DNA of 64,000 bases from Bacteroidales bacterium UBA3754 (lineage in GTDB: Bacteria > Bacteroidota > Bacteroidia > Bacteroidales > UBA1715): contig DFGI01000070.1 in assembly GCA_002371705.1 (NCBI GenBank), forward strand, positions 1 through 64,000, in the 5' to 3' direction. Within the stretch, counting starts at the first letter, position 1. The number at the start of each line of letters is the position of its first letter. Positions 51,881 through 61,358 of the stretch are shown piece after piece. The notes under the pieces are model-generated. The model was not told where the DNA came from. It did no database searches and saw nothing but the letters and a program-made list of their open reading frames with translations. The translations under genes and the position numbers were made by a program.

Positions 51881-52000
51881 TAATTTTTCAATGATTGTTG
51901 AACGAGATAGACGGTGGATTATTGTTTGTTTGGTTTCATTTCCACCAAAAGAAAAGGAACGAAAACAATACAATACCTGTTTATGTTGAAGATTGCAAAG

Positions 52001-52029
52001 AAAAAAGGCCACCTTTAGGGCAGCCTTTA
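52001..52029 (-). terminator. Intrinsic terminator after the second ompH gene
   Basis: A stem of AAAGGC with GCCTTT is extended by four more pairs (two of them G-U in the minus-strand RNA) around a five-base loop, and six T residues follow on the minus strand. It lies just downstream of the ompH/skp gene at 52054 and would end the bamA-ompH-ompH transcript. Confidence 0.65.
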
Positions 52030-52053
52030 TTTCTTTTGCAACTTGTTGTGTTT

Positions 52054-52566
52054 TTATATTCCCAATTCTTTTTTAACCAAAGGCATCACATCAATGCTCT
52101 TGTCGGAGAAATACAATACTTGGCTGCCTTTGCTAATGTCGAAAATGTAGAAGAATCCCTCTTTTGCAGCGATTTTCTTTATTGCGGCTTCAGCCTTGTC
52201 GATAATTGGGTTGAGCAATTCTTGCTGGCGTTGGTTCAGCTGTGATTCTGCATTTTGTTGATATTGCACGATTCTGTTTTGCATATCTTGCAAATCTTGC
52301 TCCAATAATTGTTGGCTTGCTTTGCTCAATGTGTCGTATGACTGTTGGGCTGCCAACATTTTTTTATTGAATTCCACCGACATGCTTTCAATTATGCCTT
52401 TCATCTCGTTGTATTCTTTTTCAAGAGTTTTCTGCGCATCTGCTTTTTCTGGCATAGCGGCAATCAATTCTTCGAAATCAATGTGTCCGAATTTTTGAGC
52501 TTGTGTGTTTAATGATACGCCACATACAAATAGGGCGGCAACTACGAATTTTACTACTTTTTTCAT
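52054..52566 (-). CDS. OmpH/Skp-family periplasmic chaperone, second copy
   Basis: This 170-residue protein has a signal peptide (VVKFVVAALFVCGVSLNTQA, cleavage before QKFG). The FGHIDFEELIAAMPE start strand is followed by a long charged coiled coil (about 45-130), the two tentacle helices of Skp, and ends with KGSQVLYFSDKSIDVM. Skp holds unfolded outer-membrane proteins on their way to BamA. It is the second of two tandem copies, 27 bases after the first. Confidence 0.92.
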   Translation of the reverse strand: MKKVVKFVVAALFVCGVSLNTQAQKFGHIDFEELIAAMPEKADAQKTLEKEYNEMKGIIESMSVEFNKKMLAAQQSYDTLSKASQQLLEQDLQDMQNRIVQYQQNAESQLNQRQQELLNPIIDKAEAAIKKIAAKEGFFYIFDISKGSQVLYFSDKSIDVMPLVKKELGI

Positions 52567-52593
52567 TCTTCTATTTTATTAGATTTGTTAATA

Positions 52594-53109
52594 CTATTTT
52601 ATATATCCAAGTTTTCGCAACACGTCATCGCTGATGTCGTATTTGGGGTCACTGTATAATAATGTATAAGAACTTGATGCAGCATCAATTACAAATGCAT
52701 AACCTTGACTTGACGCGAGTTCTTTTATAGCGCTGAAAATCTCGTCTTGTATTGGTTTGATGAGTTCTTCTTCTTTTTTAATGCGGTCGCCGTTTGCGCC
52801 AAAACGTTTCTTTTGAAGTTCCTTCAATTCTTTTTCTTTGTCGAGGATTTCCTGCTCGCGTTTTGCTTTCATATCGTTTGCAAGCAAAACTTTGTCAACT
52901 TGGTACTGTTTGTACATATTGTCGAGTGCGGTGCGTTGTTCCTCGATTTCCGCCTGCCAATTCTTGGTCAGTTCGTCGATTTGTTGTTGTGCCTCTTTGT
53001 AGGCTGGAATCTTGCTTAAAAGATAGTCGGTGTCAACATACACTGTTTTCTGTGAATAGCTCATCATAGCTACCAGAAGTCCTGAAATAAACAAAGCTAA
53101 TTTTTTCAT
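52594..53109 (-). CDS. OmpH/Skp-family periplasmic chaperone, first copy
   Basis: This 171-residue protein has a signal peptide (LALFISGLLVAMMSYS, then QKTV). VYVDTDYLLSKIPAYKEA forms the first strand and helix, a long Lys/Glu-rich coiled coil (about 35-115) forms the tentacles, and YAFVIDAASSSYTLLYSD closes the core. It starts 11 bases after bamA and precedes a divergent paralogue. The start at 53109 gives a clean signal peptide; the longer frame overlaps bamA by 43 bases and is unlikely. Confidence 0.92.
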   Translation of the reverse strand: MKKLALFISGLLVAMMSYSQKTVYVDTDYLLSKIPAYKEAQQQIDELTKNWQAEIEEQRTALDNMYKQYQVDKVLLANDMKAKREQEILDKEKELKELQKKRFGANGDRIKKEEELIKPIQDEIFSAIKELASSQGYAFVIDAASSSYTLLYSDPKYDISDDVLRKLGYIK

Positions 53110-53120
53110 AATACCATATT

Positions 53121-55568
53121 TTAAAATTGTTGTCCTAATACAAATGAAGGATGCCAGCCGCAAACTTCGGCTGATTTTCCTTTTATTTTATCGAATCCGT
53201 ACCCCATATCAAATCCCAACAATCCCATCATAGGAATGTAGAGTCTGATGCCTGCCCCCGCGCTCCGCTTGATGTCGAATGGATTGAAGTCGTTGAATTC
53301 CATCCAAGCGTTGGCTGCTTCGGCAAATGCCAGAACGTAGATTGTCGTTTCTGGTTTCAGAGCAAGTGGATATCGTAATTCCATAGAAAATTTATTATAT
53401 AAGAATGCACCTCCGTCGTTGTCAGGATTTAATGCAGATGCTTCATATCCTCTCATTGGTACAAAATCCGTACCATAATAGAACACATTGCTTAATCCGT
53501 CGCCACCAATGTCGAATCGTTCAAACGGCGTTTTGTAGTTTTTGTGGTAGTAGCCCACGAATCCAAAGTCAATTCTTGTCTCAAGTACCAGATTTCCAAC
53601 AAATTGTGTGTACATTTTCGATTTGAACGTCCATTTGTGGTATTCTATCCATTTGTAGCGTTCCTCATCGGTCACGTCGGCATCGGCATTGCCCCGAAGC
53701 AACGAATAGGGTGGAGTGAGTTCCAATCGAAGTGTGAACGAAGAACCTCTGCGTGGAAACAGCGGTTGGTCTATTGAATTTCGTGAAAGTGTTGTTCCCA
53801 ACGTAATACAATGCGCGGTAAGGCTGTCGGGCAGCGATGCTGGCAAATAGAGATTGTAATTATTTAGCTTATATCGTTTTATACTGATATCATTGTAGAG
53901 TGAGAAATAATCATCGGGAATTTTCAGGTCACGTTCCAAACCGACAGAAAATCCGAGGGTTTTCCAGTTGCCATAGTTCTCGTTGTCGCGGGTATATCCG
54001 TTTGCTCTGATAGAGTAGTATGCCGAAACGGTAAGCGCATTCGGTTTTTTGCCGCCAAACCAAGGTTCGGTGAACGAGAAATTGTAATATTGGTAGTAGC
54101 GTGTGTTCGCCGAAACGCTCAAACTAAGCGATTGCCCGTCGCCCGAAGGAATTGGTCTCCAATATTCTTTATGAAGACAGTTCTTCAACGAAAAATTGTT
54201 TAATATAAGTCGTACAGAACCAAGAAGATAGCTTCCGCTCCAACCAAACGACAATTCTATCTGGTCGGTTGATTTTTCTTGCAACACATATTCTATATCC
54301 ACAGTACCGTCCATTGGATTTGGGTGTGGATTCACTTCCATAGTTTCTGGATTAAAATAGCCGAGCATCGCAAGTTCACGTTGCGTACGGATAATGTCGG
54401 AACGGCTGAACAATTCGCCCGGACGGGTGCGGAGTTCTCGGTAAATTACGTGGTCGTTGGTTTTTGTGTTTCCTGCCACCGAAACGTTGTTGATTGTGGC
54501 TTGCTGTCCTTCGTATATACGGATTTGAATGTTGATTGAATCGCTGTTTGAACCCATTTCCACAGGGTCGGCGTTGAAAAATAGATATCCGTTGTCAAGG
54601 TAAATGGAGCTGACACCTTCCAAACCGAATATTTTTTCTTGAAGACGGCTTTCGTCATATACATCGCCTTTGTCTATCGCAAGGATTTTGTTCAGAATGT
54701 CGGTGCTATATACCGAGTTGCCCAACCACGAAATGTTGCCGAAATAATATTTCTTTCCTTCGGAAATGGTGATTTCAATGTGCATCAACGTGGAATCAAT
54801 GTCGTAAATGGTATCTTTTTCAATTTTCACATCGCGGTAGCCAAGTTTTTTATACTTGTCGATGATTGATTTTTTATCGGTTTCGTAGTTTTTCGCAATG
54901 TATTTTGACCGTTTGAGAATGTACCACGCTTTCTTTTTCGTGTTTTTCATTGTGCGGCGAAGTTTTTTGTCTTTCATAGCTGTATTGCCATGGAACACAA
55001 TGTCGTCGATTTTCACCCGTTCGTGTTTGTCAATATTGATAATGATGTTCGAGGTGTTGAACGAGCTGCTGTCGTTGATTTCATTGATTGTTACCGTCGC
55101 ATTTCTGAATCCTTTTTCCTCGTAGTAGTTTTTGATTTTTTTCTGAGCCATATCTTTTTGGTTCTCAGTAATTTGCATATGCGTTTTGAAATCAAGCAAA
55201 TCTTTGATGTCGTTTTTCTCCGATTTCTTTACGCCTTCGATGCTTGCGGAATTAAGTCGTGCGCGCTCTTTTATGGAAATTGTCAGATAGATGTTGTCGC
55301 CTTCGATTTTTGAAGCAAGGATTTTTGCATCGGCAAACATTCCTTGTTCCCATAATTTTTCGATTGCGTAGGTGATTTCTGGTCCCGGAACGCTGATTTG
55401 CTGTCCTACATACAATCCTGTGGTTCGTATGATTGGTGGTGCTTGGAAGTATTTTGTTCCTTCCACTTCAATGCCTGCAATCGTATATTTTTTCACATTG
55501 TTTTGCGCAATGGAATGTGTTGAGAGCAACGTTAAAAATAAGGTGGTTAAAAATAGTAATTTCTTCAT
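53121..55568 (-). CDS. bamA: Outer-membrane protein assembly factor BamA
   Basis: This 815-residue core subunit of the beta-barrel assembly machine has a signal peptide (LLFLTTLFLTLLSTHSIA, then QNNV). POTRA domains occupy about 25-430 (KYTIAGIEVEGTKYFQ, DDIVFHGNTAMKDKKLRR, INNVSVAGNTKTNDHVIYRELRTRPGE). The C-terminal 16-strand barrel has the conserved loop-6 VPMRGYEA and ends WHPSFVLGQQF with the terminal phenylalanine. It sits between uppS and two ompH genes, an arrangement common in Bacteroidota. Confidence 0.96.
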   Translation of the reverse strand: MKKLLFLTTLFLTLLSTHSIAQNNVKKYTIAGIEVEGTKYFQAPPIIRTTGLYVGQQISVPGPEITYAIEKLWEQGMFADAKILASKIEGDNIYLTISIKERARLNSASIEGVKKSEKNDIKDLLDFKTHMQITENQKDMAQKKIKNYYEEKGFRNATVTINEINDSSSFNTSNIIINIDKHERVKIDDIVFHGNTAMKDKKLRRTMKNTKKKAWYILKRSKYIAKNYETDKKSIIDKYKKLGYRDVKIEKDTIYDIDSTLMHIEITISEGKKYYFGNISWLGNSVYSTDILNKILAIDKGDVYDESRLQEKIFGLEGVSSIYLDNGYLFFNADPVEMGSNSDSINIQIRIYEGQQATINNVSVAGNTKTNDHVIYRELRTRPGELFSRSDIIRTQRELAMLGYFNPETMEVNPHPNPMDGTVDIEYVLQEKSTDQIELSFGWSGSYLLGSVRLILNNFSLKNCLHKEYWRPIPSGDGQSLSLSVSANTRYYQYYNFSFTEPWFGGKKPNALTVSAYYSIRANGYTRDNENYGNWKTLGFSVGLERDLKIPDDYFSLYNDISIKRYKLNNYNLYLPASLPDSLTAHCITLGTTLSRNSIDQPLFPRRGSSFTLRLELTPPYSLLRGNADADVTDEERYKWIEYHKWTFKSKMYTQFVGNLVLETRIDFGFVGYYHKNYKTPFERFDIGGDGLSNVFYYGTDFVPMRGYEASALNPDNDGGAFLYNKFSMELRYPLALKPETTIYVLAFAEAANAWMEFNDFNPFDIKRSAGAGIRLYIPMMGLLGFDMGYGFDKIKGKSAEVCGWHPSFVLGQQF

Positions 55569-55578
55569 TCAGTGTTCG

Positions 55579-56322
55579 TTATATTTGGTTTTCAACTTTT
55601 CCGAAACGTCTTTGGCGATTTTGGAAGTCTTTTATGGCGTTTAATAATTCTTGTTTTGTGAAATCTGGCCACAATACCTCGGTGAAATACAATTCAGTAT
55701 AGGCGATTTGCCAGAGCAAGAAATTGCTGATTCGGTATTCGCCGCTTGTTCTGATAAGCAATTCAGGATCGGGTATTCCTTTGGTGCTCAGATGGTCCCG
55801 AATTGTTTCGGCTGAAATGTCGTTCACGCTCAGTGTTCCATTTTTGCACTCGTTTGCTATTGATTTCACCATTTCGGTAATGTCCCATTGCCCACTGTAA
55901 CTGATAGCCAAAATAAGCGTCAATCCTGTGTTGTTGGCTGTTTTTCTTATTACGTTTTGCAATGATTTCTTCACTTGTTCGGGAAGAGCGTCAAAATCAC
56001 CGATGGTGAGCAGTTTCACGTTGTTTTTCAGCAGTTTTTCAAGATTTTTTTCTGATGCGCTGATGAGCAGGTTCATCAAACCAGAAACTTCGTCTTTCGG
56101 TCGGTTCCAATTCTCCGTGGAAAACGTGTAGAGCGTAAGGTATTGGATGCCAAGCTCTGCTGCTGCGGTCACAATGTCGCTCACGGTTGAAACACCTTTT
56201 TGGTGTCCGAATAGTCGAATGTTGCCTTGTTGCTTTGCCCAACGACCGTTACCGTCCATTGTTATGGCAATATGTTTCGGCAATTTTGTGTAATCTATTT
56301 CGTTTTGTTCTGTTCCCTTCAT
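55579..56322 (-). CDS. uppS: Isoprenyl transferase (undecaprenyl diphosphate synthase)
   Basis: This 247-residue cis-prenyltransferase makes the lipid carrier for peptidoglycan and polysaccharides. The MDGNGRWAKQQG motif has the catalytic Asp, and the GHQKGVSTV, TLYTFSTENWNRP and LLIRTSGEYRISNFLLWQIAY segments are all conserved. A start at 56370 would add 16 residues. The operon runs uppS-bamA-ompH-ompH from the promoter at 56406-56413. Confidence 0.96.
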   Translation of the reverse strand: MKGTEQNEIDYTKLPKHIAITMDGNGRWAKQQGNIRLFGHQKGVSTVSDIVTAAAELGIQYLTLYTFSTENWNRPKDEVSGLMNLLISASEKNLEKLLKNNVKLLTIGDFDALPEQVKKSLQNVIRKTANNTGLTLILAISYSGQWDITEMVKSIANECKNGTLSVNDISAETIRDHLSTKGIPDPELLIRTSGEYRISNFLLWQIAYTELYFTEVLWPDFTKQELLNAIKDFQNRQRRFGKVENQI

Positions 56323-56405
56323 ATCGTCACATTTCTGTGAAGTATTGATATTGAATAATTTACGACTCATTTTCGGTACTTATTGCAAGTACTTTTTTGA
56401 GCGTC

Positions 56406-56413
56406 CAAATGTA
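56406..56413 (-). promoter_or_regulatory. -7 promoter element (TACATTTG) of the uppS-bamA-ompH operon
   Basis: This is an exact TAnnTTTG match on the minus strand, upstream of both possible uppS starts. Confidence 0.55.
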
Positions 56414-56477
56414 ACAATCTTTTTTATATTAACAATGCAAAAACGGGCGTTGTCTTGTTATTATTGTACGAAAGCGG

Positions 56478-57704
56478 TCAATAGATGAAATTTTTTATGC
56501 GGTGTTGGAGCTCTAATGATTCTTTTTTCATATCGGTCAAGTCGCATCCTTCAAACAATTTGCTGGTTTTCCAGTTGTCGATGCACCCGAATATAAATGG
56601 AAGATCGAAACAATGGCAACATTTGATTCTTTCTGTGTTTGTGGGGTATGAGAATTCGTACAGTGTGGCGTTTTTGCCCACAATTTCTGCGATTTTTCGT
56701 GCAGGCTCTTGAAATAATTTATCACTAATCAGTTGTAATACAGCAAAATATGTATCTTTTGTCTGTCGGCGGATTGTGCGTAGTTGTTTGTATGGCTGTT
56801 CGGGACAATACCGTTTTAAAAATAACGATACGGGCAACGGCGGCATATTTTTATAAATCGGGTAGTGGTGGACATACACGCCACATTCGTCGGACGTATA
56901 TTGCAAGTATATTTTTTTGTTGATTTTTGCGCAGTCGCGGTAGAAATCATCGGAAATGTAGCCATTTTCTATGGTGGGCATCAACGGCACATTGAATTTG
57001 TATTTCTGTTTGTTTTGTTTTCCAATTATTTTTTGTGCGGCTAAAATTTGTTCTATCGGTGCGGTTTTGTAGTCGAAAATGGATTCAAAAAAATTATTTG
57101 AAATTTCCGTCGCTGTTTGTTCCGAAATTGCTCGCATGGTGCCTGGCCAACTGAACAACATTGTTTTCTGAAACAAATGTTGGAGTTTCGGCGCGGTGTA
57201 GATTGCCATAGCGTACCACGCTCCCGATGATTGACCGCCGACGGTGATGTTGGTAGGGTCGCCGCCAAACGACGAGATGTGGGCGTGGGTCCATTCCAAT
57301 GCGGTCACAATGTCGTGGAATCCGCAGTTTTTCTGCGCAATGTTGGGAAAATAACTTGTGCCTAAAAATCCAATTCTATATGTTACGCTTACTACAATAA
57401 TATTTGCGTTTTGGGCAAGATTGCTAGCATCGTTTTGGTTGTCGCCGCTTGAGCCTGCCACGAACGAACCTCCGTGAATCCAAAAAAGTACTGGTTTTGT
57501 TCCATCGGTTTCCGGAGTCCAAATGTCAAGTAAAAAGGAATCTTCGTTTTGAGGAAGGTTGTCGTGTTTCAAAATATGCTCCAATTGTCCGATATTCTGC
57601 GGAAAAGCAGTGGGCGACGAGGTTACGTGTTCAATGTCGAACAGCGGACTACACGGCTGAAACCGTCCGTTATATTTCGCATATCGAATGCAATAGTGAG
57701 CCAT
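56478..57704 (-). CDS. Type B carboxylesterase/lipase
   Basis: This 408-residue alpha/beta hydrolase of the carboxylesterase type B group has the N-terminal SEDSFLLDIWTPE segment and oxyanion region HGGSFVAGSSGD, the nucleophile in VGGQSSGAWYAMA, and the acid in YTSDECGVYVHHY. It is shorter than most members (around 500 residues), with the C-terminal lid reduced. No signal peptide is seen, so it is probably cytosolic; the substrate is unknown. It is divergent from the rluA-like gene. Confidence 0.82.
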   Translation of the reverse strand: MAHYCIRYAKYNGRFQPCSPLFDIEHVTSSPTAFPQNIGQLEHILKHDNLPQNEDSFLLDIWTPETDGTKPVLFWIHGGSFVAGSSGDNQNDASNLAQNANIIVVSVTYRIGFLGTSYFPNIAQKNCGFHDIVTALEWTHAHISSFGGDPTNITVGGQSSGAWYAMAIYTAPKLQHLFQKTMLFSWPGTMRAISEQTATEISNNFFESIFDYKTAPIEQILAAQKIIGKQNKQKYKFNVPLMPTIENGYISDDFYRDCAKINKKIYLQYTSDECGVYVHHYPIYKNMPPLPVSLFLKRYCPEQPYKQLRTIRRQTKDTYFAVLQLISDKLFQEPARKIAEIVGKNATLYEFSYPTNTERIKCCHCFDLPFIFGCIDNWKTSKLFEGCDLTDMKKESLELQHRIKNFIY

Positions 57705-57824
57705 TGTGTATTTTTTGCGTAAAAATAAATAATTTTACCACAAAATTATAAGGTAGTCTAATTTAACAAAAACAGCGAATGATGGTTATATGGGACGAAA
57801 CGCCATCTTCGCGTTAGTGCAAAT

Positions 57825-59411
57825 ATGTTTCATTATTTTGAGAAAGACATATCAAACATTCCGTTGCCCGACAAGTTTACTTGTCCGTTTTGCTATTCAC
57901 CACACTTGCTTTCTATGATGGCTACAAATCAATTGCAGTCCTATCTATCGAAGCGTGACGACTGGTCGGACGAGCTTCAGGAAGGAAAGATGTTTGGCGT
58001 ATTGGTGGTGCGGAAGGGTGATGATATAGGTTTTGTTGCTTCGTTTTCTGGACAAATTCAGGGGCAAAACATTCACGAATATTTTGTACCACCAGTATAT
58101 GATTTAGTGCAGAAACAGGGATTTTTCAAGCAAAAAGAGGCGGTAATCACGGCGATAAATGCAGAAATAGAATCGTTGTCGAACCACGAATGTTTTACGC
58201 ATTTCACTGAAATTGAAAAAAATAACGAGCACATTCTGCACAAGAGAAAAAAACGGTTGGAAAAGTCGAAAAAACGTCGTGATGCAATTCGTTTGCAGAA
58301 TCCAGAACCTTCTGTTTTACAAGAATTAATACGACAAAGTCAATTTCAAAAAGCGGAATATAAACGGTTGCGTGAAAAACTATCTGCGCAGTTGGATGTT
58401 GTAAGGATTGAATGTGAACACATTCAACAGAAAATTGAAATCTTGAAAGCTGAGCGGAAAGAACGTTCGCAATCGCTTCAACGTGAGATATTTGAGCATT
58501 TTGTGTTTTTGAATGCGAAAGGGGAACGGAAGAGTGTTTTGGATATTTTTGGCGATGTGATGCCCCCGTCAGGAGCTGGAGAATGTGCGGCCCCTCGTTT
58601 ACTTCAATACGCGTATCTCAATCATTTACAGCCAATTGCGATGGCTGAATTTTGGTGGGGAAAATCACCAAAGCATCACATTCGTCGTCACGGAAGTTTT
58701 TATAGTGCATGTAAACAAAAATGTGAGCCAATTCTTAATTTCATGTTGCAAGGTCTTGATGTTGAGGAAAATAGATTTGCAAAAACATACGATTTGGATG
58801 CGTTGGTCCGGGTTGTGTATGAGGATGAATGGTTGGTGGCAGTCGATAAGCCGATTGATGTGTTGTCGGTTCCAGGAAATATACCACAGCCATCGGTGTG
58901 GCACTGGGTGCGCGATAGGTATGGTGAAGCGTTTGTTGTACATCGTTTGGATATGGCTACATCGGGTATTTTGTTGATAGCGAAAACGTTAGATGTGTGT
59001 CGAAAATTACAGCAACAGTTTGAGAATCGTCTTGTGCATAAAAAATATGTCGCAATTCTTGATGGGGAGGTTGCCAGGGATTCGGGTGAAATCAATTTAC
59101 CAATGCGTCCCGATTTTAATGAGCGTCCAATACAAGTTGTTGATTATGAAAAAGGTAAACCGGCGTTAACGAAGTTTGAAGTTATAGAACGGTGTAATGG
59201 AAAAACTCGAGTGGCGTTTTATCCGTTCACGGGACGGACACACCAGTTGCGCGTGCATTCCGCCCATCTCGACGGCTTGAATTGTCCGATTGTGGGCGAT
59301 GCTTTGTATGGTCATCTGGCTGACAGAATGTATTTGCACGCTGAACAAATAACATTTACGCACCCAGTTCTGGAAAAAGAAATGACAATTTCGTGCAAAG
59401 CTCCGTTTTAA
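57825..59411 (+). CDS. RluA-family pseudouridine synthase with N-terminal extension and coiled coil
   Basis: This 528-residue protein has an N-terminal domain (about 1-115; CPFCYSPHLLSMMATNQLQ) typical of Bacteroidota RluA proteins. A charged coiled coil (about 125-220; KKRLEKSKKRRDAIRLQ, KAERKERSQSLQREI) precedes the pseudouridine synthase domain (about 310-528) with VVHRLDMATSGILLIAKT containing the catalytic Asp and the Arg-Thr-His segment TGRTHQLRVHSAHL. It modifies uridines in rRNA or tRNA; the exact target is unknown. The gph gene follows 18 bases later. Confidence 0.9.
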   Translation: MFHYFEKDISNIPLPDKFTCPFCYSPHLLSMMATNQLQSYLSKRDDWSDELQEGKMFGVLVVRKGDDIGFVASFSGQIQGQNIHEYFVPPVYDLVQKQGFFKQKEAVITAINAEIESLSNHECFTHFTEIEKNNEHILHKRKKRLEKSKKRRDAIRLQNPEPSVLQELIRQSQFQKAEYKRLREKLSAQLDVVRIECEHIQQKIEILKAERKERSQSLQREIFEHFVFLNAKGERKSVLDIFGDVMPPSGAGECAAPRLLQYAYLNHLQPIAMAEFWWGKSPKHHIRRHGSFYSACKQKCEPILNFMLQGLDVEENRFAKTYDLDALVRVVYEDEWLVAVDKPIDVLSVPGNIPQPSVWHWVRDRYGEAFVVHRLDMATSGILLIAKTLDVCRKLQQQFENRLVHKKYVAILDGEVARDSGEINLPMRPDFNERPIQVVDYEKGKPALTKFEVIERCNGKTRVAFYPFTGRTHQLRVHSAHLDGLNCPIVGDALYGHLADRMYLHAEQITFTHPVLEKEMTISCKAPF

Positions 59412-59414
59412 TTG

Positions 59415-59422
59415 TAACTTTG
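59415..59422 (+). promoter_or_regulatory. -7 promoter element (TAACTTTG) of gph
   Basis: This is an exact TAnnTTTG match 7 bases before the ATG at 59430. It would give a leaderless mRNA, in addition to read-through from the rluA-like gene. Confidence 0.45.
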
Positions 59423-59429
59423 CTTCGCA

Positions 59430-60113
59430 ATGAAACAGTATTCTACTATAATTTTTGATTTGGACGGCACGTTGATGGACACGTTGGTTGATATTTCCAA
59501 TAGTGTGAATTATGCTTTGTCGGAACTTGGCTTGCCAATTCGTACGATAGATGAGATTCGGACATTTGTTGGCAACGGTGTTCGGGAACTGATGCGGTGT
59601 GCGTTGCAAGTTGCGGTGCAAGGGTGTTGTGTTGAATATTCTGAACAATTATTGGATTCGGCATTGGAATTATTCCGTAAACACTATGTTATTCATTGTC
59701 AAGACTGTACGAAGCCATACGATGGAATATTCGATGTGTTGCGCTGCTTGAAAACGAACGGATACAAAATGGCGATTGTTTCCAACAAACCACAACGAGA
59801 AGTTGCGATTTTACATTCCAATTATTTTTCACAATGGATAGATGTGGCGTATGGAGAAAATGAATCAGCTGGAATACGCAAGAAGCCCTTTCCTGATATG
59901 GTTTATAAAGCGATTGACGATTTGTGCGAAGATAGGTATAAATGTGTTTATGTTGGGGATTCGGAGACTGATTTGGCTACAGCTAAGCAGGCTGGCGTTG
60001 ATTGTATCTCTGTGTTGTGGGGATTTCGTTCAAAAGAAGTTTTGGAGCAATGTGGAGCCACAATGTTCGCTCATTCTCCATCGGATTTGTTGGCACTGTT
60101 ATCCATTTCGTGA
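59430..60113 (+). CDS. gph: HAD phosphatase, phosphoglycolate phosphatase-like
   Basis: This 227-residue haloacid dehalogenase phosphatase has motif I DLDGTLMDT, a C1 cap domain (about 17-85), motif II IVSNKP, motif III KKPFPD and motif IV VGDSETDLATAKQAG. It matches Gph in size. It could dephosphorylate phosphoglycolate or another small sugar phosphate. Its 3' end overlaps the convergent NlpC/P60 gene by 43 bases. Confidence 0.87.
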   Translation: MKQYSTIIFDLDGTLMDTLVDISNSVNYALSELGLPIRTIDEIRTFVGNGVRELMRCALQVAVQGCCVEYSEQLLDSALELFRKHYVIHCQDCTKPYDGIFDVLRCLKTNGYKMAIVSNKPQREVAILHSNYFSQWIDVAYGENESAGIRKKPFPDMVYKAIDDLCEDRYKCVYVGDSETDLATAKQAGVDCISVLWGFRSKEVLEQCGATMFAHSPSDLLALLSIS

Positions 60114-60769
60114 AGGTACGTTTTTTTTAGTTCGTACGCTTGGTAGAATTGTGGTAGATTGTAACGCCCAAAATCCATAAATCGTTGATTATAATATGAA
60201 TGCGATGGGAAATTAGTCTCAATTATTCCGCCGTGTGTTGCTGCGTGGATAAAGCGGACAGTGCTGTTTGCCGTGTCAACATCGACCACGATTCCAACGT
60301 GTCCCACTGATTTCCGTCCGTTCCTGCCCATAAAGAATATTAAATCTCCTTGTTGCGCCTGGCATATATCTGAAAATGTGTGGGGAGCTTCCTTGTATTG
60401 GTAGGTGGAACTCGATGCCAATGAAAATCCAAAGTGCGAAAACACATATCCCGTAAATCCCGAACAATCAAACGATTCAGGTCCTTTTGAACCATATTTG
60501 TAAGGCCGTCCTAAAAATGATTCCGCATAACAAATGAGTGAATCAATGAGTGGGATTTGGTAGTTTCCAATAGTGTCGATTTTAAATGGAAGTTCTGTTG
60601 GTAAGGTGTCAATTTTTGTCGAATCAAGCGTATTTTGATTTGATGCAATGGAAAGAGTTTCCAATATGTTTGTGATGATTAGAGAATCACTTTTTTGTGC
60701 ATAAGAGTTTGATACTGTTGCGATTAACAGCAAACAGGTGGTGGCGATATGTAAAATGTTTTTTTGCAT
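60071..60769 (-). CDS. NlpC/P60 (C40) cell-wall endopeptidase
   Basis: This 232-residue protein has a signal peptide (LHIATTCLLLIATVSNSYA, cleavage before QKSD). The NlpC/P60 domain (about 85-195) has the catalytic Cys in ESFDCSGFTGYVF, the His in KSVGHVGIVVDVD and the second His in RFIHAATHGG. It would cut peptidoglycan stem peptides. The 3' end overlaps gph convergently by 43 bases, so RNA duplexes between the two transcripts are possible. Confidence 0.92.
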   Translation of the reverse strand: MQKNILHIATTCLLLIATVSNSYAQKSDSLIITNILETLSIASNQNTLDSTKIDTLPTELPFKIDTIGNYQIPLIDSLICYAESFLGRPYKYGSKGPESFDCSGFTGYVFSHFGFSLASSSTYQYKEAPHTFSDICQAQQGDLIFFMGRNGRKSVGHVGIVVDVDTANSTVRFIHAATHGGIIETNFPSHSYYNQRFMDFGRYNLPQFYQAYELKKTYLHEMDNSANKSDGE

Positions 60770-60777
60770 TGTTTGTA

Positions 60778-60785
60778 CAAAAATA
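60778..60785 (-). promoter_or_regulatory. -7 promoter element (TATTTTTG) of the NlpC/P60 gene
   Basis: This is an exact TAnnTTTG match on the minus strand, 8 bases before the ATG at 60769. Confidence 0.45.
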
Positions 60786-60868
60786 ATGATTTCTTCCTAT
60801 TTACAAATTAATTTAGTTGGAGGGCGGAGTTGAGCTTTTCGTTCAATATTTATATCTTTACCAAAAAT

Positions 60869-61354
60869 ATGGCAATGAAGCAAACAACTCTCTGTTATTT
60901 GGAAAAAAACGGGCAATATCTGATGTTGCACCGTACAAAGAAACAAAATGACATCAACCATGATAAATGGATTGGGGTTGGGGGAAAGTTTGAACAGGGC
61001 GAAACGCCTGAACAATGTATGCTTCGCGAAGTTTTTGAAGAAACTGGCTTTACTGTCACGAAATGGCGCTATCGTGGTGTTGTTACATTTTATTTGAACG
61101 AATCGTATGGTGAAACTATGCATTTGTTTTCGTGTTTGGAATGGACAGGAATGCAAAAAGTGTGTGACGAAGGTGATTTAGAATGGATTGATAAACAGAA
61201 ACTTACGGAATTGCCAATGTGGGAGGGAGATAAAATCTTTTTAAATTTGGTCAACAATCTTGATGAACCTTTTTTCAATCTGAAGTTGGTGTACCAAGGG
61301 GAATCATTGGTTGCGGCAGAGAAAGATGGTGTCGCAATACAAATAAAAAAATAG
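60869..61354 (+). CDS. NUDIX hydrolase (8-oxo-dGTP diphosphatase-like)
   Basis: This 161-residue hydrolase has a complete NUDIX box, GGKFEQGETPEQCMLREVFE followed by ETGF, from about residue 39 to 62. The N-terminal TTLCYLEKNGQYLMLHRT and size are those of MutT/YtkD-type housecleaning enzymes. Its likely substrate is an oxidised or modified nucleoside triphosphate. I chose the ATG at 60869 because the upstream extension is not homologous and a near -7 motif (TATCTTTA) lies at 60853-60860. The radical SAM gene follows 4 bases later. Confidence 0.88.
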   Translation: MAMKQTTLCYLEKNGQYLMLHRTKKQNDINHDKWIGVGGKFEQGETPEQCMLREVFEETGFTVTKWRYRGVVTFYLNESYGETMHLFSCLEWTGMQKVCDEGDLEWIDKQKLTELPMWEGDKIFLNLVNNLDEPFFNLKLVYQGESLVAAEKDGVAIQIKK

Positions 61355-61358
61355 AAAA

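Noticed and set aside
51848..52012. Upstream in-frame extension of batD
   Set aside because: The added 55 residues are non-homologous, lie upstream of a promoter match at 51873, and would hide the signal peptide.
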